From contig NZGD01000251.1 in assembly GCA_002690925.1 (NCBI GenBank), positions 1 to 64,000 on the forward strand: a stretch of DNA of 64,000 bases. Reading direction: 5' to 3'. Source of the DNA: Rhodopirellula sp. (GTDB lineage Bacteria; Planctomycetota; Planctomycetia; Pirellulales; Pirellulaceae). Every line of letters begins with the position of its first letter. Within the stretch, counting starts at the first letter, position 1. The position numbers were made by a program, and so were the translations under genes. The notes beneath the pieces are model-generated. The model was not told the DNA's origin and did no database searches. It worked only from the letters and a program-made list of their open reading frames with translations. Positions 53,623 through 62,051 of this stretch are shown piece after piece.

Positions 53623-54837
53623 ATGAGTAACGTACTAAGAATCGCCCTTGTCGATCCAAACGATGCCACACGTGATTCCCTCAAAGGAATGCTCCTGGGC
53701 TTGGATACGGTGTGGTTAGAGGCAGATTGTTCACGATACGAGTTTTTTCCTGATGTGCTGGAACAGACGAATCCAGATATCGGTTTCGTAGCACTCGATA
53801 GCAATCCCGATCAAGCAATCGCACTGATTGAGAAATTGACAGCGGAAATTCGAGGAACCGCGATCCTGGCTGCAAGTCGTGACACCGATGGACACCTGAT
53901 TCTGAAAACAATTCGTGCTGGAGCGAGAGAATTCCTGACACTTCCGGCGTCGGAAGAAGATTTATCCGATGCACTCCAACGTGTCAGGCACCAGAAATTC
54001 GGCGGGATGGAAGCGGGGACTCGCAGTAGCGAAGTGATCGCCATTGCCGGGGCAACAGGGGGAGTGGGAACCACAAGCACGGCTGTCAATCTCGGTTGTG
54101 TGCTTGCAGAGAAAACAACGAATAGTGTTGCCTTACTGGATCTCGATTTGGCACTCGGTGATACCGATGTGTTCCTCGACTCAATTCCTGACTATACGCT
54201 AGCTGATGTTGTTCAAAATGTATCCCGGCTTGACGTCCAATTGCTCAAGCGATCCCTCACGAAACACAGTAGTGGACTGCATCTGCTTCCCAGACCCGTT
54301 GACTTACACGAGACCAGCGGGATTACTGCTGACAACATACGCATAGTCATCGGACTACTGAAAGCATCCTTCACGCACCTGATTATCGATCTTTCCAAGA
54401 CTTATAACGCGATCGATATGGCTGCGATTGAAAGTGCGTCCAAAGTCCTCTTGGTAACGCAGTTGGACCTCCCCTGCTTGCGTAATGTCGTCCGTCTGAT
54501 GATGAGTTTCGAGGAAATAGACGACCTCAAGGAAAAGGTTGAAATCATTGTTAATCGCGCAGGTCTGGAATCCGGCCAGATCAGTTTAAAAAAGGCTAAG
54601 GAGACCTTGGGACGAGAATTGTTCGCATTGCTACCCAATGACTATCGAACCATGGTTGAAGTCCGCAACCATGGTGTCCCGTTGAACGTGCAAGCGCCCC
54701 GAGCAGGCATCACCCACGCGATTCGTGATCTGGCTTCTAAACTGGAGGGCGCAAACCCAGGAAGCGAAGAAGATCGTGAGTCAGCAGCAAAAGCCAGTGA
54801 AAGCAAGTGGAAAAAATTCTGGCCAGGGTCAAAGTAA
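53623..54837 (+). CDS. tadZ: Pilus assembly ATPase-like protein TadZ/CpaE
   Basis: A 404-residue protein that in Tad systems marks the pole and localises the pilus machine. Residues 3-120 form an atypical receiver-like domain (LRIALVDPNDATRDSL; the usual conserved Lys near the end is replaced in REFLTLPAS). From residue 137 a MinD/ParA-type domain begins with IAIAGATGGVGTTSTAVNLG, then VALLDLDLALGDTDVFLD and HLIIDLSKTYNAIDM. The deviant Walker A loop lacks both conserved lysines, with Thr at each place. It is the last pilus gene present; the expected tadA, tadB and tadC are not downstream because the next gene is on the other strand. Confidence 0.9.
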   Translation: MSNVLRIALVDPNDATRDSLKGMLLGLDTVWLEADCSRYEFFPDVLEQTNPDIGFVALDSNPDQAIALIEKLTAEIRGTAILAASRDTDGHLILKTIRAGAREFLTLPASEEDLSDALQRVRHQKFGGMEAGTRSSEVIAIAGATGGVGTTSTAVNLGCVLAEKTTNSVALLDLDLALGDTDVFLDSIPDYTLADVVQNVSRLDVQLLKRSLTKHSSGLHLLPRPVDLHETSGITADNIRIVIGLLKASFTHLIIDLSKTYNAIDMAAIESASKVLLVTQLDLPCLRNVVRLMMSFEEIDDLKEKVEIIVNRAGLESGQISLKKAKETLGRELFALLPNDYRTMVEVRNHGVPLNVQAPRAGITHAIRDLASKLEGANPGSEEDRESAAKASESKWKKFWPGSK

Positions 54838-54843
54838 AACAAC

Positions 54844-54861
54844 TTCGTTGGTAGCAACGAA
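54844..54861. terminator. Hairpin between convergent tadZ and pepA
   Basis: TTCGTTG, GTAG loop, CAACGAA: a perfect 7-bp stem just after the tadZ stop and 41 bases before the pepA stop. It sits in a 65-base convergent gap. There is no T-run on either side, so it may be a shared weak or factor-assisted terminator. Confidence 0.45.
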
Positions 54862-54902
54862 CACTCCGTGGCTTGCGTCTACTTTCCACAAGCCGTCACT
54901 GA

Positions 54903-56381
54903 TTAGACATCGCTGTTTTCAACCCAGCGAATCAAGCTCCGCACCATCACTCCAGTGGCACCGGCATCCCTTGATGGCTTCGCCCCATCAGCGAATGCGG
55001 GACCAGCGATATCGATGTGAACCCAAGGCACATTGCCCACAAAGTTTTCAAGAAACTTGGCCGCCGTTATTGCACCTCCCCAGCGGCCCTCGCCAACATT
55101 CTTGATATCTGCCACTTTACTTTTGACCTTTTCGTCAAACAGCTCGAACATGGGCAATTGCCAAACTGGCTCTCCCTCGGCACCTGCAGCAGCTTGAATT
55201 TCATCACAAATCCCTTGATTGTTTGTCATCAAACCTGCAACGTCCGTTCCCAACGCCACCATGCAAGCACCGGTGAGTGTGGCAAGATCAACCATCGCTC
55301 GTGGCTCATGTTGGATTGCTACGTCAAGTGTATCGGCAAGCACCACTCGCCCCTCAGCATCAGTATTGTGAATCTCAATCGTCTTACCACTGCGAGTCTC
55401 AATTACATCGCCCAGTTTGTAGCTGTCACCGCTGATCATGTTTTCTGCAAGTCCACAAAATCCGATGACATTGCGTTTCAGCCCCAGTTTGGAAATTCCA
55501 TGCATGGCACCAACCACAGTGGCTGCTCCAGCCATATCACATTTCATGTCAAGCATTCCGGCACTGGGCTTGAGCGAAAGCCCGCCACTATCGAAGGTGA
55601 CACCCTTTCCGACCAATGCCAGTGGTTTTTCTGAGCCACCACCGTTGTACCTCAGAATTAATAGACGGGGCGTTTTGGATGATCCTGCTCCCACCGCAAG
55701 GATTGCCCTGCAGCCCTCGGCAATCAATCGCTGCTCATCCCAAACTTCGACGATGACAGAACTTCCATCGAATAGTGAAGTAGCTTTTTGCGCAAAACTC
55801 TCGGGGAATACAACCGCTGGTGGCTCATTCACCAGACGCCGTGTTTGGTTAATGGATTCACCAATCACACACCCTCGTTGGAGGCTTTCTTCAGAGACTC
55901 CGTAAAACAGAATTTCCTCAGGAATCTGTAATGCGGGCTCGGACTGATAAATCGCCTGTTGCTCACATCCTGAGACAGCACCCGCGATCAACGCGTCATG
56001 GGTGGTTGGAGGGAAGGAATCCCCCAGCGCAACGACGACTTTTTCGCGTTTCCGATCACCCAGCCGACGAACCAACATGGCTCCGGACTCGAAAGCCAAG
56101 TCTCTATCCAGTTCACCTGATCCCAGACCGACGATGAGGAGCATCCGGGGCCCGGTATCGGCGGGAGAGGCGAGCAGAGTCAACTCGCCTGCTTTTCCCC
56201 GTATTTCCCCATCGTCCACGAGACGCTTGACCCAGCCCCCCGTCAACTGATCCATCATATCCAGTGTTGACGAAACGCTACCCTCTTCCGTCAGACCAGC
56301 GACCAACACGTCGCTTTTCTGGTCTAAAATTTCAGTGACAGTGAAAACTTCCGAGGATGGAATTGGATTGCTGTCCAACAT
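54903..56381 (-). CDS. pepA: Leucyl aminopeptidase (M17)
   Basis: A 492-residue cytoplasmic di-metal aminopeptidase that removes N-terminal residues from peptides. ATG at 56381 (MLDSNPIPSSEVF) is preferred over the frame reaching 56429. The C-terminal catalytic domain has LALVGKGVTFDSGGLSLKPS (metal and Lys ligands), MKCDMAGAATVVGAM and the M17 signature NTDAEGRVVLADTL, followed by DLATLTGACMVALG. The N-terminal domain is present (VLVAGLTEEG, LLIVGLGSGE). The length matches E. coli PepA (503). Confidence 0.95.
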   Translation of the reverse strand: MLDSNPIPSSEVFTVTEILDQKSDVLVAGLTEEGSVSSTLDMMDQLTGGWVKRLVDDGEIRGKAGELTLLASPADTGPRMLLIVGLGSGELDRDLAFESGAMLVRRLGDRKREKVVVALGDSFPPTTHDALIAGAVSGCEQQAIYQSEPALQIPEEILFYGVSEESLQRGCVIGESINQTRRLVNEPPAVVFPESFAQKATSLFDGSSVIVEVWDEQRLIAEGCRAILAVGAGSSKTPRLLILRYNGGGSEKPLALVGKGVTFDSGGLSLKPSAGMLDMKCDMAGAATVVGAMHGISKLGLKRNVIGFCGLAENMISGDSYKLGDVIETRSGKTIEIHNTDAEGRVVLADTLDVAIQHEPRAMVDLATLTGACMVALGTDVAGLMTNNQGICDEIQAAAGAEGEPVWQLPMFELFDEKVKSKVADIKNVGEGRWGGAITAAKFLENFVGNVPWVHIDIAGPAFADGAKPSRDAGATGVMVRSLIRWVENSDV

Positions 56382-56508
56382 GAGTATTTCAAGTGGTTGT
56401 GGATGGGATGGGCAAGATGACCGATACACGGTTATCGTTAGTCTATGTTGCCAGACGCGGTTATCCTACCCTTCCTGATCTGGTTCCCAACACCATCCGT
56501 GCGTAAGA

Positions 56509-58353
56509 GTGTTTCCGCCCGTGAAGCATCGTTCAACCCGAGACGCCGTCGAAGACCTGCGAAAAGGTGGATACCTGATCCAGATCGATGAACAAGTCGA
56601 CGCCGATCTGGAAATGGCAGAAATCCAGCGCCGTGTGTATGCCAACAACGGCCCCGCACTTCTCTTCACGAACATTCGGGGCTGCCATTTCCCAGCCGCT
56701 TCAAATCTGTTCGGGTCGATCGAGCAAGCGAGGTATTTGTTCAGAGGAACCCTTGAGGCGGTGCGGAGGGTGATCGAGGTGAAAATTGATCCATCTGCCT
56801 TGCCCAAACGGCCATTACGATACGCGGGCGTACCACTCACCGCTCTTAACATGCTGCCCCGCAAAGTGAATCGCGGGCCAGTTCAGAAGTCCACATGCAA
56901 GATTAGTGACTTGCCCGCAATCAAGTGTTGGCCTGAGGACGGAGGTGCTTTTGTCACCCTGCCTCAAGTACTGAGTGACAACCCGAATGCACCATCAAAT
57001 TTGATGCAGGTCAATCTTGGGATGTATCGAGTACAACTCTCAGGTAACGAATATGAGCCAGACACGGAAGTCGGATTGCACTATCAAATCCATCGTGGCA
57101 TGGGCGTCCATCATCGCGCTGCTCTAGATCGAGGCAAGCCACTCCGCGTAACGATCACAGCAGGTGGCTCCCCGGCAATGTCAGTTGCCGCGGTGATGCC
57201 ACTTCCTGAGGGACTTACTGAATTGACTTTTGGTGGAGCTTTGGCGGGCCGAAGAATCGGCATGATCACTGGCAATCATGCACCGGTTTATGCTGACGCT
57301 GATTTTGCGATCGTGGGCACGATCAATCCCAACCAAACCAAACCAGAAGGACCGTTCGGTGATCACCTTGGGTATTACAGTTTGCAGCATGAGTTTCCAG
57401 TGATGCAGGTCGAACACGTTTGGCATCGCAAAGATGCAATTTGGCCTTTTACCGTCGTTGGTCGCCCTCCGCAGGAAGACACCACTTTTGGCCAGCTTAT
57501 CCATGAACTCACTGACCCCATCATTCCGTCAGTGATCCCGGGAGTAAAAGCAGTGCATGCCGTAGACGCTGCAGGCGTCCATCCACTGTTGCTGGCGATT
57601 GGCAGCGAGCGTTACATGCCCTATCTAGAGCGACCGGAACCACAGGAGTTACTAACTCAGGCCAACGCGATTCTCGGTAATGGGCAACTTTCATTAGCCA
57701 AGTATCTTTTCATCACGGATGATCCAAGCAATGAACTCAACATCCATGATATCGAGGCATATATGCATCACGTCCTGTCCCGCGTTGACTGGAAACGTGA
57801 CTTGCACTTTCAGACCCGAACCACGATCGACACACTTGACTACTCAGGCAGTGGGTTCAATCAGGGTTCCAAAGTTGTCATTGCAGGGACAGGACCACCG
57901 CAACGCACCTTGGGTTCCGAACTACCACAAAACTTGACATTGCCTGAAGGATTGAGGAACCCCAGAATTGTTGCTCCGGGTATTATCGCGATCGAGGCCC
58001 CTCGATTCGCCAATCCTGAGTCACCGAACGACCTGAGAACCTTTGTAAGAGGCATGACGAGCAGACCCTGTTTTGAAACGCTTCCGCTGATAACACTTGT
58101 TGACGATAGCGACTTTGCCGCCCGCTCGATGAGCAACTGGCTATGGACCACGTTCACACGAAGTAACCCTGCTTTTGACATCGATGGCCTTGGCGCCAAA
58201 TCTGTCAACAAACACTGGGGCTGCAGCGGTTCACTCGTGATCGATGCAAGGATCAAACCACATCATGCCCCACCACTGATTGAAGATCCGGAAATCACGG
58301 CAAAAGTCGATGCCCGGGCAGCGCGCGGTGGTGAGCTCGCAAAGTATCTTTGA
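56509..58353 (+). CDS. UbiD-family decarboxylase
   Basis: A 614-residue prenylated-FMN decarboxylase of the UbiD family, longer than E. coli UbiD (497) and in the range of the large subgroup linked to menaquinone synthesis. The start is GTG at 56509 or 56521 (KHRSTRDAVEDLRKGG), with no good ATG. Motifs are LQVNLGMYRVQL, HYQIHRGMGVHHR, TEGLTELTFGGALAG-like PEGLTELTFGGALAGR, and the prFMN region KPEGPFGDHLGYYSLQHEFP with TVVGRPPQED. An ATGACC-type coupling to an SDR gene follows at 58389. Flavin prenyltransferase (ubiX) is not adjacent. The menaquinone role is an inference from size and neighbour. Confidence 0.88.
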   Translation: MFPPVKHRSTRDAVEDLRKGGYLIQIDEQVDADLEMAEIQRRVYANNGPALLFTNIRGCHFPAASNLFGSIEQARYLFRGTLEAVRRVIEVKIDPSALPKRPLRYAGVPLTALNMLPRKVNRGPVQKSTCKISDLPAIKCWPEDGGAFVTLPQVLSDNPNAPSNLMQVNLGMYRVQLSGNEYEPDTEVGLHYQIHRGMGVHHRAALDRGKPLRVTITAGGSPAMSVAAVMPLPEGLTELTFGGALAGRRIGMITGNHAPVYADADFAIVGTINPNQTKPEGPFGDHLGYYSLQHEFPVMQVEHVWHRKDAIWPFTVVGRPPQEDTTFGQLIHELTDPIIPSVIPGVKAVHAVDAAGVHPLLLAIGSERYMPYLERPEPQELLTQANAILGNGQLSLAKYLFITDDPSNELNIHDIEAYMHHVLSRVDWKRDLHFQTRTTIDTLDYSGSGFNQGSKVVIAGTGPPQRTLGSELPQNLTLPEGLRNPRIVAPGIIAIEAPRFANPESPNDLRTFVRGMTSRPCFETLPLITLVDDSDFAARSMSNWLWTTFTRSNPAFDIDGLGAKSVNKHWGCSGSLVIDARIKPHHAPPLIEDPEITAKVDARAARGGELAKYL

Positions 58354-58388
58354 ATTCCGTCTTCCCGACATTTCACCCTCAAATCAAC

Positions 58389-59195
58389 ATGTCCAAGCTG
58401 CAAGAAGTTTTTGACTGTCCCGAACCCGTTGCCTTGGTCACCGGAAGCGGTTCCCGCAGAGTCGGACGGGCGATCGCTATCCACCTGGCCAGTCTCGGGT
58501 GTCGTATTGCTTTGCACGCCAATACAAGTGTCGATCAAGCCGAGGAACTTGCCAGACAGATCAGCGACAAGCACTCGAAACAGACCATCGTTACACAAGG
58601 CAGCCTCTGCAATGAAGATACGCCGGAACGATTAGTTGACGAAACCGTAACAAAATTCCAGCGGATCGACATTCTGGTCAATAGCGCCGCAATCTGGCAG
58701 CCGACCGCCCTGGAGAACATTACCGCGGGTGACATCCGCGAATATTTCGAAATCAATTCGATCGCGTCTTTCTTATGTGCCAAAGCAGCTGGCCTGCGAA
58801 TGGTGTCACAATCGATGGGCGGATCCATCATCAACATTGGGGATTGGGCGACTGTGCGGCCTTACCTGGATCATGCCGCGTACTTCCCAAGCAAAGGTGC
58901 GATCGAAACGATGACCCGATCGTTGGCTGTTGAGCTCGGACATCGGAATCCACGGATTCGCGTGAATTGCATACAACCGGGCCCCGTCTTGCTGGGCGAA
59001 GATGCGACTGATGAGTTTGCACAAAAGATGGCAACCAGCACACTGGCGGGTAAGGTTGGCACCCCTGAACACGTCGCCCATGCGACACAGTTTCTTTGTG
59101 AAAACGACTTCGTAACCGGAACCTGCATTCCAGTCGATGGGGGACGTAGTATCTTCGCGCCTGATGGGATTCAAGCCGGGCTCAATAGTGGCTAA
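58389..59195 (+). CDS. Short-chain dehydrogenase/reductase, pteridine-reductase-like
   Basis: A 268-residue NAD(P)-dependent SDR. ATG at 58389 (MSKLQEVFDC) is preferred over TTG at 58350, which overlaps the ubiD stop. The cofactor motif is VALVTGSGSRRVGRAIAIHL, in which Arg at the turn favours NADP and resembles pteridine reductases. Next are ILVNSAAIW (NNAG-type), the active-site Tyr-Lys in AAYFPSKGAIE, and the closing FVTGTCIPVDGGRSI. It follows ubiD by 35 bases on the same strand, so co-transcription is likely. Its last four bases overlap the end of the convergent amidohydrolase gene. The substrate is unknown. Confidence 0.9.
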   Translation: MSKLQEVFDCPEPVALVTGSGSRRVGRAIAIHLASLGCRIALHANTSVDQAEELARQISDKHSKQTIVTQGSLCNEDTPERLVDETVTKFQRIDILVNSAAIWQPTALENITAGDIREYFEINSIASFLCAKAAGLRMVSQSMGGSIINIGDWATVRPYLDHAAYFPSKGAIETMTRSLAVELGHRNPRIRVNCIQPGPVLLGEDATDEFAQKMATSTLAGKVGTPEHVAHATQFLCENDFVTGTCIPVDGGRSIFAPDGIQAGLNSG

Positions 59196-60385
59196 GCAGT
59201 GAGGCCCCCAAGGGGAGCGTAGTCATGAGTCGCGAAGTCACGAAATAACTGTTCCTCTGTGGAAGCAGAACTTCGCACGCATCCTAATTTTGCGAGACAC
59301 CCCTTTCGTATGCAGCCCACGTCATTGCGTCCTAAAGCTTGGCTGCCAGACCACGTGGCCATCCGCAAGACAGCCTGCGGAGCAAGATCAACCCGATGCT
59401 GCCACAGAAACTGTGCTTCGCTCCAGAGATTGAGATCTGGATTACTTGCTTTTGAGTCTGTTCCCAAGGCCACCCGCACGCCGTGCGACAACATTGTCGC
59501 CACTGGATGAGGTTCATATTGGAAAAAATGATGTGTCCTTGGGCAGTAGACAACCGTCATTTGGGGATATTCCGCCAGCTTTGCTATTTCTGCGTCATTC
59601 AAGTCGTTTGCATGAATTAGAAGCGATCGAGGAGCCTGTGCCAGTTTCTCAATTAACCATACAAAGGGATCCGCTGGCCATGGAAAAAGATCCTCTCGCC
59701 ATACCCCCATCGACTTCAAAGCCTCAGCAAACGGCCCAGTACCAGTCTGCAACAATTCTCGCTCGTGGGGTGATTCGGCAACATGCATGGCCAAAGGTCG
59801 ATCCGTAGCATTCACCAACTCAAGGCATGCGTTGAGAGTTTCCAGCGATGTAGAATACGGTGCATGCGGGCTCACCCCACTGCGGGCGTTGACTTCCAAA
59901 TGAGCCTTCGCAACGTCAAGACGTTCTCTTCCACGTTCCGAACTCAATCCCAGGACCTCTGCAAAAGAGATCACGTCTACCCCATCCGTCGCCGACTGAT
60001 AAAGGCAAGGTGGTGTTGTAATCTCACCAACCAAATACGTACCGGTGCGTGCACACTCCCTCATCCCACACTCAATGGCGACATTGCGACTTGCCTCATC
60101 GGTGGCCCGGCGTGTGCGCACGACCTCGCCTATCCATTCTGGCAATGAAATCCCCGGGAAACCGACCATTTCCGGACAATCTGAAAATTCAAGATGTGTA
60201 TGGGCATTTACCAAGCCCGGCAAAACTGCAACGTCACCCAGATCCTTCGCGGATCGAGGTGCCGCACCGGATCCAAAGTCCACCACTTGACCACCGTCAA
60301 TTTCCAACCAGCCACCGTGAATGGGCTCACTGGTCACGGGAACAATCCATCGCGCCGACAACATTTGGCTTTGATGTTTCATCAT
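59192..60385 (-). CDS. Amidohydrolase, aminodeoxyfutalosine-deaminase-like
   Basis: A 397-residue metal-dependent hydrolase of the TRZ/ATZ and deaminase group. Motifs are LPGLVNAHTHLEFSD (HxH metal pair), SGVSPHAPYSTS, LAMHVAESPHE (metal His), LLIHANDLND, CPRTHHFFQYEPHPV and ALGTDSKASNP (metal Asp). This pattern fits aminodeoxyfutalosine deaminase (MqnX) of the futalosine menaquinone pathway or a related deaminase. Two adjacent ATGs give alternative starts. The start codons overlap those of the divergent glycosylase gene, and the stop overlaps the convergent SDR gene, leaving no intergenic DNA on either side. The nearby UbiD-family gene gives mild support for a menaquinone role. Confidence 0.85.
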   Translation of the reverse strand: MMKHQSQMLSARWIVPVTSEPIHGGWLEIDGGQVVDFGSGAAPRSAKDLGDVAVLPGLVNAHTHLEFSDCPEMVGFPGISLPEWIGEVVRTRRATDEASRNVAIECGMRECARTGTYLVGEITTPPCLYQSATDGVDVISFAEVLGLSSERGRERLDVAKAHLEVNARSGVSPHAPYSTSLETLNACLELVNATDRPLAMHVAESPHERELLQTGTGPFAEALKSMGVWREDLFPWPADPFVWLIEKLAQAPRSLLIHANDLNDAEIAKLAEYPQMTVVYCPRTHHFFQYEPHPVATMLSHGVRVALGTDSKASNPDLNLWSEAQFLWQHRVDLAPQAVLRMATWSGSQALGRNDVGCIRKGCLAKLGCVRSSASTEEQLFRDFATHDYAPLGGLTA

Positions 60386-61028
60386 GAAAATACCTTCCTC
60401 ACAAGATCGCTTGCCGCATTCATTCTACGACCGCGATCCCGTGCAAGTAGCCCGCGAACTGTTGGGAATGTCACTGCTTAGAAAAAATCGGGGTAAGTGG
60501 ATTGGTGGTCAAATTGTTGAAACCGAGGCCTATCTGTCCCATGGCGATGCAGCCAGCCACAGTGCTCGGGGAAAAACGGCTGGAAATGCTTCGATGTTTG
60601 GCCCGCCGGGCACATTGTACGTCTATCCAATTCATGCCAAGTATTGCTTGAATGCTGTAACACAGTCGCCAGGGATCGGCAGTGCGGTCCTGATTCGAGC
60701 TCTGGAGCCTGTATGGGGTCTGCCCGAGATGCAGCGTCAACGTGGTACCGACGAAAGGAGTCGGTTGACCCGGGGACCGGCAATGCTGTGTCAAGCACTC
60801 GGTGTTGATCGCTCATTGGACCTTACAGATCTTGTACACTCCGCCAGTGTAGGCATTTTCCAGAGTGGGCAAATGCCCACTCGAGTGTGTCGCACCACGC
60901 GGATCGGTGTGACCAAAGCAAAACACCGGCAACTACGTTTTTTCATCGATGGCAATTGGTACGTCAGTGGTCGCAGGCAGGACCATCGAACACGACCGAC
61001 CCGCCCGAATCAAATCGCTATCTCTTGA
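60384..61028 (+). CDS. 3-methyladenine (alkyladenine) DNA glycosylase, AAG/MPG type
   Basis: A 214-residue DNA repair enzyme that excises alkylated purines. Family marks are LPHSFYDRDPVQVARELLGM at the start, GGQIVETEAYLSHGDAASH (with the catalytic Glu of VETEAY), MFGPPGTLYVYPIHAKYCLN, GSAVLIRALEPV and LTRGPAMLCQALGV, ending in FFIDGNWYVSG. The length matches bacterial homologues (about 200). The last 15 residues (RRQDHRTRPTRPNQIAIS region) are basic and lie over the beginning of a decayed gene, so the C-terminus may be a read-through extension. Confidence 0.92.
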   Translation: MKIPSSQDRLPHSFYDRDPVQVARELLGMSLLRKNRGKWIGGQIVETEAYLSHGDAASHSARGKTAGNASMFGPPGTLYVYPIHAKYCLNAVTQSPGIGSAVLIRALEPVWGLPEMQRQRGTDERSRLTRGPAMLCQALGVDRSLDLTDLVHSASVGIFQSGQMPTRVCRTTRIGVTKAKHRQLRFFIDGNWYVSGRRQDHRTRPTRPNQIAIS

Positions 61029-61976
61029 CACACAACTCACAGAGACACTGAGCCTCCGCGTTGGTCGCCAAGAACCGGATTATCGTTCTCAAAGACTGGT
61101 ATCACGACTGGACTGGGTAAATGATCCGCGAACCTTTGATGGGTTGAAAGTCATCCACCAAGCACAATGGTGGAAATCTGATGCTTTCTTCCTGCATCGG
61201 GTTGGTGACATGCATTCGGGACAAACAGCGACCAAGCCGATCAGGAAGTCGACTCCTACGACATTAACACTGTACACCGTCCTACTGCAAAATTCGGAAT
61301 TGATAAGTATTGCCTCGGTCTCTACGGCCGACGTGAGCAATACGATTCACAAACCAGTGGGCCCAGTCTTCAAGGAGAAACTGGAAAGTCATTTGCATTT
61401 GAAGGTACTTACCAATTTGGAAGCAATGGTCCGGGTATGAAATTACGAGACCAAATTCATCACTGCCGGCATGGTTCACCGCCTACACGACCTGCATCAG
61501 CACAGCGAAGGGGATTCCCGATTGTGGTTATGGTACGACCGTGCATCTGGAGATAACGAGATTCCAACTGCAAGAGGTGACGGCGGATTCGATATGTTGT
61601 TTCGGTAGTCGCATGGTTACCTCGGTTTCATGGACCTATTCGGGTCTCGCAATATCAATGAAGCCAGTCTTCAGTCCACGACCCCGCACTTAGTCCGCGA
61701 GTTTAACTGACGCTCTGGTACCAAGACTTCTTTCTGGACCAGAAAACGACTCCATACAACGCGAACCTGACGGCCTTCAATCCGAACAACGCGGCAACAG
61801 ACCGCCAAGTGGGTCAGACATTGGATATCCTGATCAACAGCGGATTAAATCCCCGAAACGATCTTCTTAAGGGCCATTCGATCTTTCGACCCAGCAAGTA
61901 CTACCAACTGACTCCGGCCATCCCCAGCGATGCCGGTGGACAATTTCCATACGTGCAATGCCAGACTCGTTTCTAG
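61029..61976 (+). pseudogene. Decayed alginate-export-type outer membrane protein
   Basis: Broken reading frames together match the alginate-export beta-barrel pattern. Frame A (about 61045-61240) reads LSLRVGRQEPDYRSQRLVSR and NDPRTFDGLKVIHQ. Frame B (about 61240-61440) reads DKYCLGLYGRREQYDSQ and FAFEGTYQFG. Frame C (about 61450-61715) reads FITAGMVHRLHDL, LWLWYDRASGDN, then a stop (TAG 61606-61608), then SHGYLGFMDLFGSRNINEA. Frame D (about 61717-61976) reads LTLWYQDFFLDQ, GLNPRNDLLKGHSIFRPSKY and ends QTRF-stop. At least three frame changes and one in-frame stop are needed. The N-terminal part and signal peptide are missing. In an intact state it would be an outer-membrane porin of about 450 residues. 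Confidence 0.7.
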
Positions 61977-62051
61977 CCAGAACCAAATCAGCCATACGCT
62001 CTCTCGTATCGGCCCATCAACAGCACAACGGATTTTCGAACCACAATCCAA

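Noticed and set aside
60949..61440. 163-codon frame read as a separate gene
   Set aside because: Its first part overlaps the glycosylase end, and its middle is one frame of the decayed porin. After about 61240 the match moves to another frame, so it is part of a pseudogene.
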